Below are positions 1 to 9,479 of a stretch of 64,000 nucleotides of DNA, in pieces. The translations under genes and the position numbers were made by a program. Each line of letters starts with the position of its first letter. Positions within the stretch are counted from its first letter, which is position 1. The DNA lies in the NCBI RefSeq assembly GCF_001672895.1, contig NZ_LZKP01000157.1, forward strand, positions 33,590 through 97,589, written 5' to 3'. The DNA is from Mycobacterium sp. E740. Lineage in GTDB: Bacteria > Actinomycetota > Actinomycetes > Mycobacteriales > Mycobacteriaceae. The notes beneath the pieces are model-generated. The model searched no databases. It was not told the origin of the DNA and saw only the letters and a list, made by a program, of their open reading frames with translations.

Positions 1-1844
<1,844 letters not shown>

Positions 1845-1870
1845 CTGAAGTCCCTCCCAACTCAACGCCG

Positions 1871-2836
1871 TTAGCGGCGAGTCTCCATCACTTCGCGCAC
1901 CGACCGCCTCGGGGTCGGTGCCGGCGTGTCCTCGATCGTGGGTGCTCTGCCGACGCGAATCAACACCTGCGGCACCGCGTCGCGCCCCGTCAGCCGCCGG
2001 ACGACCTCGCGACCGGCCTCGATCTCGGTGAGGTGGGTCATCGTGCAGGTCGCCATTCCGGCCACCGTGAGGTCGAGCAGCAACCTCGACAGGGCCTGGC
2101 CGCAGTTGAAGGCGTCCTCTCGTGTGTCGGCGGGCGTGGAGAGCACCAGAATGTGCGCTTGATCCCGGGCCGTCGCCGGTCGGCGGTCGAGGTGTCCGCT
2201 GGGCCGGAAGTTCCGGTTGACGCCGACCCGCCGGCGCTCCGACTCCGACACCAGGGCGCTCGGCGGAACGCCCTCGGAAAGTCGGAACGGCGCAGTCCAC
2301 CACTGCAGTTCGCGATGGTAGAGATCGTCGTTGGAGCGCAGCGACTCGGTGAGTCGAGCCGCTTCGGCCAGCTCGGCATGCGCTTGGGCGGCGAGGATGT
2401 CGACGAAGGAGTCGGACGCGTTCGCCAGTAGGAGTTCCAGCGGTTCGTCGGGCGCTCGGAACGGCAGCCGGTCCGTGCGCCGTCGCAGGATTGCGTCGGC
2501 GCGTTCGCGCATCACCGAAGGGACGGACTGTCGCGGGCGCAGGGTGACCGACGCGAGGTGGTCGAGGCTGTCCGGATCGGGGAACGTCTCGACGGCGGTG
2601 TCCCAGCCGGCGGCCGCCATCGCGACGCGGAAGTGGTCGAGCGCCGCGCCGCAGCCGATGAGCGCTTCACGGCCCGAGTCGTCCGCCGAGCGGATCACCC
2701 GGCTGCGGTCGGCGTGCAGTTCGATCGAACCTTTGGAGACGATCCAGCGCCAGGGTTGGCTGTTGTGCAACGACGGAGCGCGGCAAGCCAACTCGACGGC
2801 GTTCGCGATCACTCCGATGTCGACCGTCGTGGTCAT
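1871..2836 (-). CDS. Acg/Rv3131-type nitroreductase-family protein
   Basis: 321-residue FMN-fold protein of the Acg subgroup of nitroreductases, a family strongly tied to the DosR regulon. The N-terminus carries the family's [12 protein letters not shown] segment (residues 20-31), and an RRRTDR motif lies near residue 140. Members are nearly twice as long as ordinary nitroreductases because two half-domains are fused, and the best-studied ones bind or sequester FMN rather than reduce nitro compounds, so enzymatic activity should not be assumed. It sits between the PNPOx-like gene (24 nt gap) and dosR (26 nt gap), all on one strand, which implies co-transcription. Rv3131 occupies the same place beside devR in M. 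tuberculosis. Confidence 0.88.
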   Translation of the reverse strand: MTTTVDIGVIANAVELACRAPSLHNSQPWRWIVSKGSIELHADRSRVIRSADDSGREALIGCGAALDHFRVAMAAAGWDTAVETFPDPDSLDHLASVTLRPRQSVPSVMRERADAILRRRTDRLPFRAPDEPLELLLANASDSFVDILAAQAHAELAEAARLTESLRSNDDLYHRELQWWTAPFRLSEGVPPSALVSESERRRVGVNRNFRPSGHLDRRPATARDQAHILVLSTPADTREDAFNCGQALSRLLLDLTVAGMATCTMTHLTEIEAGREVVRRLTGRDAVPQVLIRVGRAPTIEDTPAPTPRRSVREVMETRR

Positions 2837-2860
2837 GGCCGGTGCGGTCCACCCGCGATG

Positions 2861-3316
2861 TCAGGACGCATCTTCGTCCGCCCCGCGATAGTGCGGCAGA
2901 CCGCGTTCCCGGAACCGGCGTCCGGTCATCTTCTCGGTGCGGATCCGCACGAAGTGGTCGCGGCGCCCCTCGACCCACGGCTGAAGAAACGTACCGGCCA
3001 ACTCCACCAGCTGATCCACCGCGGTGATCGGCTCTGCGTGTCCGACGACGGTCACACTCCACCCGGTGCGCAGGTCCGCGTCGAGTTCGTCGGCTTGGAA
3101 GGCAACCACCTGATTGTCGGTGGCGGCGGCCAGTTTCGGCCCCCCGGCGACCCGGATCACGACATCGTCATGCCACAACCGGAAGTTCACCGGCTGCACC
3201 GCGGGCAGCGCGTCCTCGGTGAAGACGAGCCGGCCCACCCGGACTGCCTGCAACAGATCCAGGCACTGCCTGCGGTTGAGGGTCTCGAGCTCCTGGCCTT
3301 TGGTCACTGCGATCAA
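2861..3316 (-). CDS. Pyridoxamine-5'-phosphate-oxidase-like flavin/F420-type split-barrel protein
   Basis: 151-residue split beta-barrel protein (PNPOx-like, Rv3129 type). It has the typical LNRRQCLDLL...VGRLVFTEDALPAVQPVNF start, the AFQADELDADLRTGWSVTVVGHA strand pair in the middle, and a basic FVRIRTEKMTGRRF stretch near the C-terminus. The family binds FMN, F420 or heme; which one is not decidable here. The ATG overlaps the tgs1 stop codon as ATGA, so the two genes are translationally coupled, and the product probably belongs to the DosR-induced set. Confidence 0.8.
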   Translation of the reverse strand: MIAVTKGQELETLNRRQCLDLLQAVRVGRLVFTEDALPAVQPVNFRLWHDDVVIRVAGGPKLAAATDNQVVAFQADELDADLRTGWSVTVVGHAEPITAVDQLVELAGTFLQPWVEGRRDHFVRIRTEKMTGRRFRERGLPHYRGADEDAS

Positions 3317-4722
3317 CCTCCTTGGACCAGCGCCAGGGTACCGACCGGGGTGGAACGCCAGTGACCGATGCTCAGATCGGTGAGCCGGCTCACGGCCTGT
3401 TCGATGCCGTCGGCGAGCTCGTTGACGTCGGGCGCGGCGTCGTAGTCGCCGATGATGCCGAACGCGAGGTGGTCGGCGTAGCTCAGCATCGCGATGCCGG
3501 TCCGCAGCTGAAGCGCCAGCGGCGGCACCGGCAGCAGGCGGACGACCTCACGGCCCATCAGCTGCAACCGCTTACGGGGCCCGGGCACGTTCGTCGCCAA
3601 CGTGACGATCCCGCGCTGGGGGAGCCGGGTCAGCGCCCGGACCAGCCACGCCGTCAGCGCGAACGGGATCACGTTGGCGGCGGCGATGAAGATGTTGCCG
3701 GCTTCGCGCTGTCCGCTCGCCTTGGTCTTGGTCAGCCGATCGTGCACGGTGCGCAGCTGCTGGATCGGGTCGGCCTTGTCGACGGGCAGGTACGGCAGCA
3801 TCAGCGAGACGCGGTTGTCCGGCTTGTCGGAAGCGTCGTTGGACCGCACCGACACCGGCACCAGGGTGCGCAGCGAATTGCGCCGGGGCTCCTCGCCGCG
3901 ACGCATCAGCATCGTCCGGAAGCTGTCCGTGATCGCTGCCAGCGCAACATCGTTGACCGTCACCTCGAAGCGGTCGCAGATCCGGTGGACGTCGGCCAGG
4001 CTCACCTCGACGGAGGCGTACCGGCGCATGTCGGTCACCGGTCCGGTCAGTGACGACGTGGCCGCGGGCCGCAACAGTCCACCCGCGATCTCCACGGCGC
4101 CCTGCAGCGCCTGGGTGGTGGCGGACGTCACCCCGCGCGACGTCCGCCACGCCGACGTCATCCAGTCGACGGGGTTCAGGGACAACGTCGGTAGCCGTAG
4201 GCCGCGCGGCGCAGGTGCGTGCGCGGCGCGGATGTCCGTCGCGAAGGTCTCGCCGCCACGGCCGTCACAGAGCTGGGTCAGCAGATGCGTCGCCGCCACA
4301 CCGTCGGCGATGCAGTGGTGGATCTTCATCAGGATCGCCCACCGGTTGTACGCCAGGCCGTCGACGATCCAGCACTCCCACAGCGGGCGGTCGCGGTCCA
4401 GCCGTCGCTCCATGACTTCGGCGCTCCAGCGGAACAACGCCGCGTCGTCGCCGGGGCGGGGCAACGCCGCGCGACGGATGTGGTGGCTGACGTCGACCTC
4501 GTCGTCGATCCACTCCGGCGCGCCCAGATCGAGCGCATGCGTGCGCAGGGTCTGCCGGAAGCGCGGGACAGCCAGCAGCCGCTCGGCGAGTTCGGTTGCG
4601 AGCGTGTCGAAGTCGGGCATCGGGCCGGCCAGGACCGCGATCGCCCCGATCGCGAGGCTCACGTGAGGGTCAGAGTCTTCGGCTTGCAGGAATCCCGCGT
4701 CCAGCGTCGTGAGTTGCTCCAT
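3313..4722 (-). CDS. tgs1: Wax ester synthase/diacylglycerol acyltransferase (triacylglycerol synthase)
   Basis: 469-residue WS/DGAT enzyme that transfers acyl-CoA to diacylglycerol for triacylglycerol storage during hypoxic dormancy. It starts MEQLTTLDAGFLQAED as in mycobacterial Tgs1 and holds the catalytic HHxxxDG motif as HHCIADG (about residues 135-141), preceded by RPLWECWIVDGL. Length matches Tgs1 (about 460 residues). A DosR-box palindrome ends 33 nt upstream of the ATG, so this is the probable first gene of the tgs1-PNPOx-nitroreductase-dosR-dosS run. The family has many paralogues in mycobacteria; the position next to dosRS is what picks out tgs1. Confidence 0.9.
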   Translation of the reverse strand: MEQLTTLDAGFLQAEDSDPHVSLAIGAIAVLAGPMPDFDTLATELAERLLAVPRFRQTLRTHALDLGAPEWIDDEVDVSHHIRRAALPRPGDDAALFRWSAEVMERRLDRDRPLWECWIVDGLAYNRWAILMKIHHCIADGVAATHLLTQLCDGRGGETFATDIRAAHAPAPRGLRLPTLSLNPVDWMTSAWRTSRGVTSATTQALQGAVEIAGGLLRPAATSSLTGPVTDMRRYASVEVSLADVHRICDRFEVTVNDVALAAITDSFRTMLMRRGEEPRRNSLRTLVPVSVRSNDASDKPDNRVSLMLPYLPVDKADPIQQLRTVHDRLTKTKASGQREAGNIFIAAANVIPFALTAWLVRALTRLPQRGIVTLATNVPGPRKRLQLMGREVVRLLPVPPLALQLRTGIAMLSYADHLAFGIIGDYDAAPDVNELADGIEQAVSRLTDLSIGHWRSTPVGTLALVQGG

Positions 4723-4754
4723 GCTTCTACTGTCGGACGCCGGCGCGGGCGGCA

Positions 4755-4774
4755 GTAGGGGCTTAGGTCCCTAC
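4755..4774 (-). promoter_or_regulatory. DosR box upstream of tgs1
   Basis: GTAGGGGCTTAGGTCCCTAC is a near-perfect 20-bp palindrome matching 14 of 20 positions of the DosR consensus TTSGGGACTWWAGTCCCSAA. It lies between the fdxA stop and the tgs1 start, 33 nt from the tgs1 ATG, and probably drives the whole tgs1-to-dosS run. Confidence 0.8.
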
Positions 4775-4782
4775 TTCGGCCG

Positions 4783-5121
4783 TCAACCGTGGGCCATCGC
4801 CGCGATCAGCGGGGTGTCCACTCCCACCGCGCCGAGTCCGGCGGCGCCGCCGGGAGTTCCCAGGGGCGCGTCACGGCCGCGCAGCACCTCGGCGAAGAAC
4901 GCGGCGTTATCGGCGAGGTGCTGCTGCTCGTCGGCGGGCAGGTCGGTCTCGTAGTAGATCGCGTCGGCCTCGCACGCCAGCTTGCATGCGCCGCAGTCCA
5001 CGCACTCGTCGGGATTGATGTACATGACTCTCGCGCCTTCGTAGATGCAATCCACCGGGCACTCGGCCACACACGACTTGTGCATCACATCGACGCAGGC
5101 ACTGCTGATCACGTAGGTCAT
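4783..5121 (-). CDS. fdxA: Ferredoxin FdxA (7Fe-8S type)
   Basis: 112-residue low-potential ferredoxin of the mycobacterial FdxA type. It shows two cluster motifs: the first with Cys in SACVDVMHKSCVAECPVDC, the second as CVDCGACKLACE. The conserved tail NAAFFAEVL...LGTPGGAAGLGAVGVDTP matches M. tuberculosis FdxA, a DosR regulon member. Start ATG 5121 gives the canonical MTYVI N-terminus; the open frame reaches further upstream into the DosR box and is not likely to be translated. A DosR box sits 56 nt upstream. It probably feeds electrons to redox enzymes in hypoxia. Confidence 0.93.
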   Translation of the reverse strand: MTYVISSACVDVMHKSCVAECPVDCIYEGARVMYINPDECVDCGACKLACEADAIYYETDLPADEQQHLADNAAFFAEVLRGRDAPLGTPGGAAGLGAVGVDTPLIAAMAHG

Positions 5122-5176
5122 TGCCGCAGTGTAGGAATCGCGGAGCATGGGGGTCGCGGGTCGAAGGACTGCTGTT

Positions 5177-5196
5177 TCGAGGACCAAAGTCCCTAC
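5177..5196 (-). promoter_or_regulatory. DosR box upstream of fdxA
   Basis: TCGAGGACCAAAGTCCCTAC matches 14 of 20 positions of the DosR consensus, with the right half AAAGTCCC intact. It is 56 nt upstream of the fdxA ATG and downstream of the DoxX gene. Confidence 0.78.
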
Positions 5197-5215
5197 GGCT
5201 GTGCGGTCGGCGGCA

Positions 5216-5674
5216 CTACCCGGTGGCGCGGCGGTGCCAGGGCGCGTCGTACACCGCGGCCAGGCGTCCGAGGGTCAAGGCGCCGAGCAGCAGGCCGAAA
5301 TCACGCAGCGCGATGTCGTAGAAGCCCGAGTAGGTCACCAGGTTGACGATGATGCCGGCCAGCCACAGTGCGACGACGTACGCGGCGTAGCGGGGTTTGA
5401 CCGCCACCGCGACGCCGGCGACGATCTCGATCACCCCGACGATGAGCATCGTCTGGTGCGCGGTGAACGGGCTGATGTCGACGATCCACGGCGCGAGGTA
5501 GCCCTCCCAGTCGGTCAGCAGGTTGGTGAACTTGTCGAGCCCCATCACGATCGGCAGCACGGTGAAGCCCACCCGAAGCAGTAGGTAGGCCGCATAGGCC
5601 GGATCGGAGCGGGCTCGGTCCAGCGGTCCTGCCGTCGTAGTACCGGTCCCGGGTCGGACGTCGGAAGTGGTCAT
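5216..5674 (-). CDS. DoxX-family membrane protein
   Basis: 152-residue integral membrane protein of the DoxX/DoxD fold with four hydrophobic segments (about residues 28-48, 70-92, 96-116 and 122-142) and a hydrophilic N-terminal tail. The family includes membrane oxidoreductase-associated proteins, but the substrate is unknown. The ATG at 5674 follows AAAGGGG with a 6-nt gap, a good ribosome binding site. It diverges from the Fe-S-type regulator at 5765, and an inverted repeat lies between them, so that regulator may control it. Confidence 0.82.
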   Translation of the reverse strand: MTTSDVRPGTGTTTAGPLDRARSDPAYAAYLLLRVGFTVLPIVMGLDKFTNLLTDWEGYLAPWIVDISPFTAHQTMLIVGVIEIVAGVAVAVKPRYAAYVVALWLAGIIVNLVTYSGFYDIALRDFGLLLGALTLGRLAAVYDAPWHRRATG

Positions 5675-5685
5675 GGCAACCCCTT

Positions 5686-5713
5686 TCTAAAACAAACTAT
5701 GACGTCTTTTAGA
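5686..5713. promoter_or_regulatory. Inverted repeat, candidate operator between doxX-like gene and Fe-S HTH regulator
   Basis: TCTAAAA (5686-5692) and TTTTAGA (5707-5713) are exact inverted repeats 14 nt apart in an A+T-rich patch of an otherwise G+C-rich region. It lies 12 nt upstream of the DoxX-type start and 52 nt upstream of the regulator. Its place between divergent genes, one encoding a DNA-binding protein, suggests the regulator's own operator; this is inference. Confidence 0.5.
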
Positions 5714-5752
5714 CCACACCTGCTCGGGCCGTTTGTCAATACTTGTTGGTGT

Positions 5753-5758
5753 TAGAGT
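5753..5758 (+). promoter_or_regulatory. -10 hexamer giving a leaderless regulator mRNA
   Basis: TAGAGT lies exactly 6 nt before ATG 5765, the mycobacterial spacing that puts the transcription start on the A of the ATG. No ribosome binding site is visible. Confidence 0.55.
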
Positions 5759-5764
5759 TTCGGC

Positions 5765-6427
5765 ATGGCCCGCCGCTTCGACGACCCCATCTCATTGGCG
5801 GCGCTGAACAGCCTCGATGACCCGCTGCGCCGCCGGTTGCACGAGTACGTCGTGGACCATGACGCCCCGGTAACGCGTGACGCGGCGGCCGCCGCCGTGG
5901 GAATCGGTCGGACACTGGCGGCCTACCACCTCGACAAGCTCGCCGAGGCCGGCCTGCTCGCCGTGAGCTATCAGCGTCCGCCCGGGCGCGGTGGCCCGGG
6001 TGCCGGGCGCCCGGCCAAGCTCTACTCCCGTACAACACAGGAGATCGTCGTCAGCGTGCCGCCCCGCGACTACCTGTTGCTCGCGCGGTTGCTTGTCGCG
6101 TCGATCGAGCAGGACGCCGGGGGATCGGTCCGCTCGGCGTTGAACGACGCCGCCCGCGAAACGGGGCGACGGGCTGCGGTCGACGCCGACGGCGACGTGC
6201 TGGCGGCGTTGCGCGACTGCGGATACCTGCCCCAAGCTGACGCCGACGGATGTGTCACGCTGCGCAACTGCCCGTTCCACTCAGTCGCGAAGGACCACCT
6301 CGAGGTCGTGTGCGGGCTGAACCTTCAGCTGATCGAGGGAGTGATCGAGGGAAGTCCGGAGTCGGAGGCCCATGCGGAACTGAACCCGCAGGAAGGCCGG
6401 TGCTGCGTGGTGGTGCACGGCGGCTGA
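5765..6427 (+). CDS. ArsR/SufR-like HTH regulator with a Cys-rich, probably Fe-S-binding C-terminal domain
   Basis: 220-residue regulator of the COG2345/SufR-like group. The N-terminal winged helix (about residues 15-90) ends in a glycine/arginine-rich wing, RPPGRGGPGAGRPAKLY. The C-terminal half holds Cys152, Cys163, Cys169 (NCPFHSVA) and Cys183 (VCGLNLQLIEG), a layout used to hold an Fe-S cluster in SufR-type repressors, plus a C213-C214 pair near the end. That suggests redox, NO or iron-sulfur sensing. It is convergent with narI, with one base between stops, and divergent from a DoxX gene. Exact ligand and targets are unknown. Confidence 0.8.
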   Translation: MARRFDDPISLAALNSLDDPLRRRLHEYVVDHDAPVTRDAAAAAVGIGRTLAAYHLDKLAEAGLLAVSYQRPPGRGGPGAGRPAKLYSRTTQEIVVSVPPRDYLLLARLLVASIEQDAGGSVRSALNDAARETGRRAAVDADGDVLAALRDCGYLPQADADGCVTLRNCPFHSVAKDHLEVVCGLNLQLIEGVIEGSPESEAHAELNPQEGRCCVVVHGG

Positions 6428-6428
6428 G

Positions 6429-7160
6429 TCACCACCCGCGCCGGTGCGGCCGCGAACCGACCAGCTCGCCCCGGTCGACGACGTCGCGGCTGCGATAGAC
6501 GATGTAGGGCCGGAACAGGTAGCCGATCGGCGCGCTGAACACGTGCACCAGCCGCGTGAACGGCCACAGGCAGAACAACGTCAACGCGATCATCACGTGG
6601 ATGTGGAACCACAGCGGCGCCTGCGCCATCAGGTCGCCGCGCGGTTGCAGGATCCAGATCGACCGGAACCACGGCGAGACGGTCTGCCGGTAGTCGTGTT
6701 CGGCGCCGACGGGCGTCGCGCCGATCAGCGTGCACGCCAGCCCGGCGACGATCGCCAGCACCAGCACCAGATACATCACCTTGTCGTTGAGGGTGGTGGC
6801 CAGAAAGACCGGGCCCGTGGTGCGGCGACGGAAGACGAGCAGCGCGATGCCCACCAGCGTGGTGATGCCGGCGATGGCGCCGAGCACCATCGCCTGTACG
6901 TGGTAGGCGTGGTCGCTGAGCCCGACCGCGTCGGTCCACGACTCGGGGATGACCAACCCGATGATGTGCCCGACGATCACCACCAAAATGCCGAAGTGGA
7001 ACATCGGGCTGCCGATGCGCAGCAACCGCGATTCGTAGAGCTGCGACGAGCGGGTGGTCCAGCCGAACTTGTCGTAGCGGTACCGCCACCAGATCCCGAC
7101 CGCGACGATCGCGAGCGTCACGTACGGCACGACGTCCCAGAAGATCTCCCAACCCGACAT
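6429..7160 (-). CDS. narI: Respiratory nitrate reductase gamma subunit (diheme cytochrome b)
   Basis: 243-residue membrane anchor that takes electrons from menaquinol and passes them to NarH. It has five hydrophobic segments and the family's heme-ligand region (HFGILVVIVGHIIG and WFHIHVMIALTLFCLWPFTRLVH, two of the His clusters). It is the last gene of the narK-narGHJI run; its ATG lies two bases from the narJ stop. Length is close to the usual 225-250 residues. Confidence 0.95.
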   Translation of the reverse strand: MSGWEIFWDVVPYVTLAIVAVGIWWRYRYDKFGWTTRSSQLYESRLLRIGSPMFHFGILVVIVGHIIGLVIPESWTDAVGLSDHAYHVQAMVLGAIAGITTLVGIALLVFRRRTTGPVFLATTLNDKVMYLVLVLAIVAGLACTLIGATPVGAEHDYRQTVSPWFRSIWILQPRGDLMAQAPLWFHIHVMIALTLFCLWPFTRLVHVFSAPIGYLFRPYIVYRSRDVVDRGELVGSRPHRRGW

Positions 7161-7161
7161 C

Positions 7162-7815
7162 TCAAACTCCCTGGGTCCGTCGCGGCGGCACCGTCAATGT
7201 GAATGGTTGCAGCCCAACCGATTCGGTCGGTGGGCCGGCCGCAGCAAGCTGCAGCGCCCGCTTGGTCTCCGCGTCGGTGGGCGACGGGAGCGTCTCGCAG
7301 ACGGCGGCCACCGCGTTGGCGTACGGCGACCGCGACTGCTCCAGCGCGTCGCGGAGCAAGTCGATCGGCACCCGGTGCCCGGCGAGGAGCCGTCGGCCCG
7401 CGCTGGGGTCGACGGTGGCGGCGAACTCGAGCACCACCGGCAGATAGTCGGGCGCTTCGCGCTGCGGCGGCTCGACACCGGCCCCGCGGTAGGCGCGCGC
7501 GAACGCGAGCATGTGGTTGCCGCGGTTGCGGGTGTCGCCGGCGGTCCAGTAGGTCAGGTACATCGTGCAGCGGCGTTTGAGGTCGAAGGTGTCGACGTAG
7601 TCGATCTGCGCGCGCATCGGGTCGGCGGTCCGCAACGCGGCGACGGTGGCGTCGAGCAGCTCGGCCGGCCGGCCCGCGAGGTGGCCGCGCAGTTGCTCGA
7701 CCGTCGCCAGCCGGTCGGCCAACTGGTCATCCGGATAGGCCAGCAGCAACGCGGCCGCCTGCCACACGAGCCGATGCTCGAGCGAACAATCTCGTTGAGA
7801 GCGGCGTAGTTTCAC
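7162..7815 (-). CDS. narJ: Nitrate reductase molybdenum-cofactor assembly chaperone
   Basis: 217-residue NarJ chaperone needed for insertion of the Mo cofactor into NarG. The family signature is seen in YVDTFDLKRRCTMYLTYWTAGDTRNRG and LPVVLEFAATVDP. The start is GTG 7815, which shares the G of the narH TAG stop (TAGTG), so translation is coupled. Upstream sequence in the same frame is only the antisense-frame shadow of narH. Confidence 0.93.
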   Translation of the reverse strand: MKLRRSQRDCSLEHRLVWQAAALLLAYPDDQLADRLATVEQLRGHLAGRPAELLDATVAALRTADPMRAQIDYVDTFDLKRRCTMYLTYWTAGDTRNRGNHMLAFARAYRGAGVEPPQREAPDYLPVVLEFAATVDPSAGRRLLAGHRVPIDLLRDALEQSRSPYANAVAAVCETLPSPTDAETKRALQLAAAGPPTESVGLQPFTLTVPPRRTQGV

Positions 7816-9479
7816 TATTCCGGACTCCGGGCGGGGAAGATTCCGCTGGGCTCGCCGCGGCCGTCCCAGTTGAGCAGGTTGACCCGCGACGGGCGCGACT
7901 CGGTGACGGCGATGCCCTCGCTGGTCTGCCGGTGCTGCAGCGCGTGGAAGCTCTCCACCGCCACCGGGACCGGCTCGCCGCTCGCCTCGCCGAACGGGCC
8001 CGACTCGTACATGCCCGGGCCGCCCTCGAACGACAGCGAGCAGCCCGGCTCCTCGAGCGCCTGCGCCTCGAGTGCGTGCGCATCGGCGACGTACGCGGTC
8101 GGAATGACGTACCGCTCTTCGTATTTCGCAAGCGCGAGCAGCCGGTACATCTCGTAGATCTGCTCTTCGGTCATCCCGACGGCCTGCGGGATGTGCGGCT
8201 GGGTCTCCCGGCCGAGGCTGATGTCGCGCATGTAGGAGCGCATCGCGGCCAGTCGGCGCAGCACGCCCTCGACCACCGCGGTGTCGCCGGCGGTGAACAG
8301 CCCGGCGAGGTACTCGATCGGAATGCGCAGCGCGTCGAGCGCGCCGAACAGGTTGCCCAACTCCTCGCCGTCGTGGCCGTCGCGGGCGACCGCGTCGACC
8401 ACCGGCGACAGCGGCGGGATGTACCAGACCATCGGCATGGTGCGGTACTCCGGATGCAGCGGCAGCGCAACCTGATAGCGGTGGATCAGCGCGTACACCG
8501 GGGAGTGCTGCGCGGCCTCGATCCACTCCTCCGAGATGCCTTCGGACCGGGCGCCGGCGACCACCGCCGGGTCGTGCGGGTCGAGGATGATCGACTTCTG
8601 CGCCTCGTACAGGTCCGCGTCGTTCTCGACCGACGCCGCCTCCAGCACCCGGTCGACGTCGTAGAGCACCAGGCCCAGGTACCGCAACCGGCCCACGCAG
8701 GTTTCCGAACACACCGTCGGCAACCCGACCTCGATGCGCGGATAGCAGAACGTGCACTTCTCGGCCTTGCCGGTCTTGTGGTTGAAATACACTTTCTTGT
8801 AAGGACATCCGGATACGCACATCCGCCAGCCGCGGCAGCGGTCCTGGTCGACCAGCACGATCCCGTCCTCGGAGCGCTTGTACATCGCGCCCGACGGGCA
8901 CGACGCCACGCAGGACGGGTTCAGGCAGTGTTCGCAGATGCGCGGCAGGTAGAACATGAACGTCTGCTCGAGTTCGAGACGGACCTGTTCACTGACCTTC
9001 TGCAGCACCGGATCGCCCGGCACGATCTCCGGTGAGCCGCCGAGGCTGTCGTCCCAGTTGGCCGACCATTCGACCTTCATCGGCTCACCGCTGATCAGGC
9101 TGCGCGGCGGCGCAACCGGCATCTGGTCGCTCAACGGCGCGTTCGTCAGGTTCTCGTAGTCATACGTCCATGGTTCGTAGTAGTCGCTGATGCTCGGCAT
9201 CTTCGGGTTGGCGAAGATCCGCAGCAGCTTGCTCAGCCGGCCGCCGTCGCGAAGCCGTAGCCGGCCGCGCTTGTCGCGGACCCAGCCGCCGCGCCACCGC
9301 TCCTGGTCTTCATAGGTGCGCGGATAGCCTTTTCCCGGACGGGTTTCGACGTTGTTGAACCAGACGTACTCGGTGCCCGGCCGGTTGGTCCAGGCTTGTT
9401 TGCACGTCACCGAACACGTGTGGCAGCCGATGCATTTGTCGAGGTTCATCACCATCGCCATCTGCGCCATGACTTTCAC
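7815..9479 (-). CDS. narH: Respiratory nitrate reductase beta subunit (four Fe-S clusters)
   Basis: 554-residue iron-sulfur subunit that carries electrons from NarI to NarG on the cytoplasmic face. Cysteine clusters visible: CIGCHTCSVTC near residue 16, CEHCLNPSCVASCPSG, CRGWRMCVSGCPYKK (the Trp-containing [3Fe-4S] motif) and CTFCYPRIEVG...CSETCVGR. Start GTG 9479 overlaps the narG stop (GTGA) and gives the VKVMAQMAMVMNLDKC start; ATG 9470, three codons in, is an alternative. Length is that of actinobacterial NarH. Confidence 0.96.
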   Translation of the reverse strand: MKVMAQMAMVMNLDKCIGCHTCSVTCKQAWTNRPGTEYVWFNNVETRPGKGYPRTYEDQERWRGGWVRDKRGRLRLRDGGRLSKLLRIFANPKMPSISDYYEPWTYDYENLTNAPLSDQMPVAPPRSLISGEPMKVEWSANWDDSLGGSPEIVPGDPVLQKVSEQVRLELEQTFMFYLPRICEHCLNPSCVASCPSGAMYKRSEDGIVLVDQDRCRGWRMCVSGCPYKKVYFNHKTGKAEKCTFCYPRIEVGLPTVCSETCVGRLRYLGLVLYDVDRVLEAASVENDADLYEAQKSIILDPHDPAVVAGARSEGISEEWIEAAQHSPVYALIHRYQVALPLHPEYRTMPMVWYIPPLSPVVDAVARDGHDGEELGNLFGALDALRIPIEYLAGLFTAGDTAVVEGVLRRLAAMRSYMRDISLGRETQPHIPQAVGMTEEQIYEMYRLLALAKYEERYVIPTAYVADAHALEAQALEEPGCSLSFEGGPGMYESGPFGEASGEPVPVAVESFHALQHRQTSEGIAVTESRPSRVNLLNWDGRGEPSGIFPARSPE

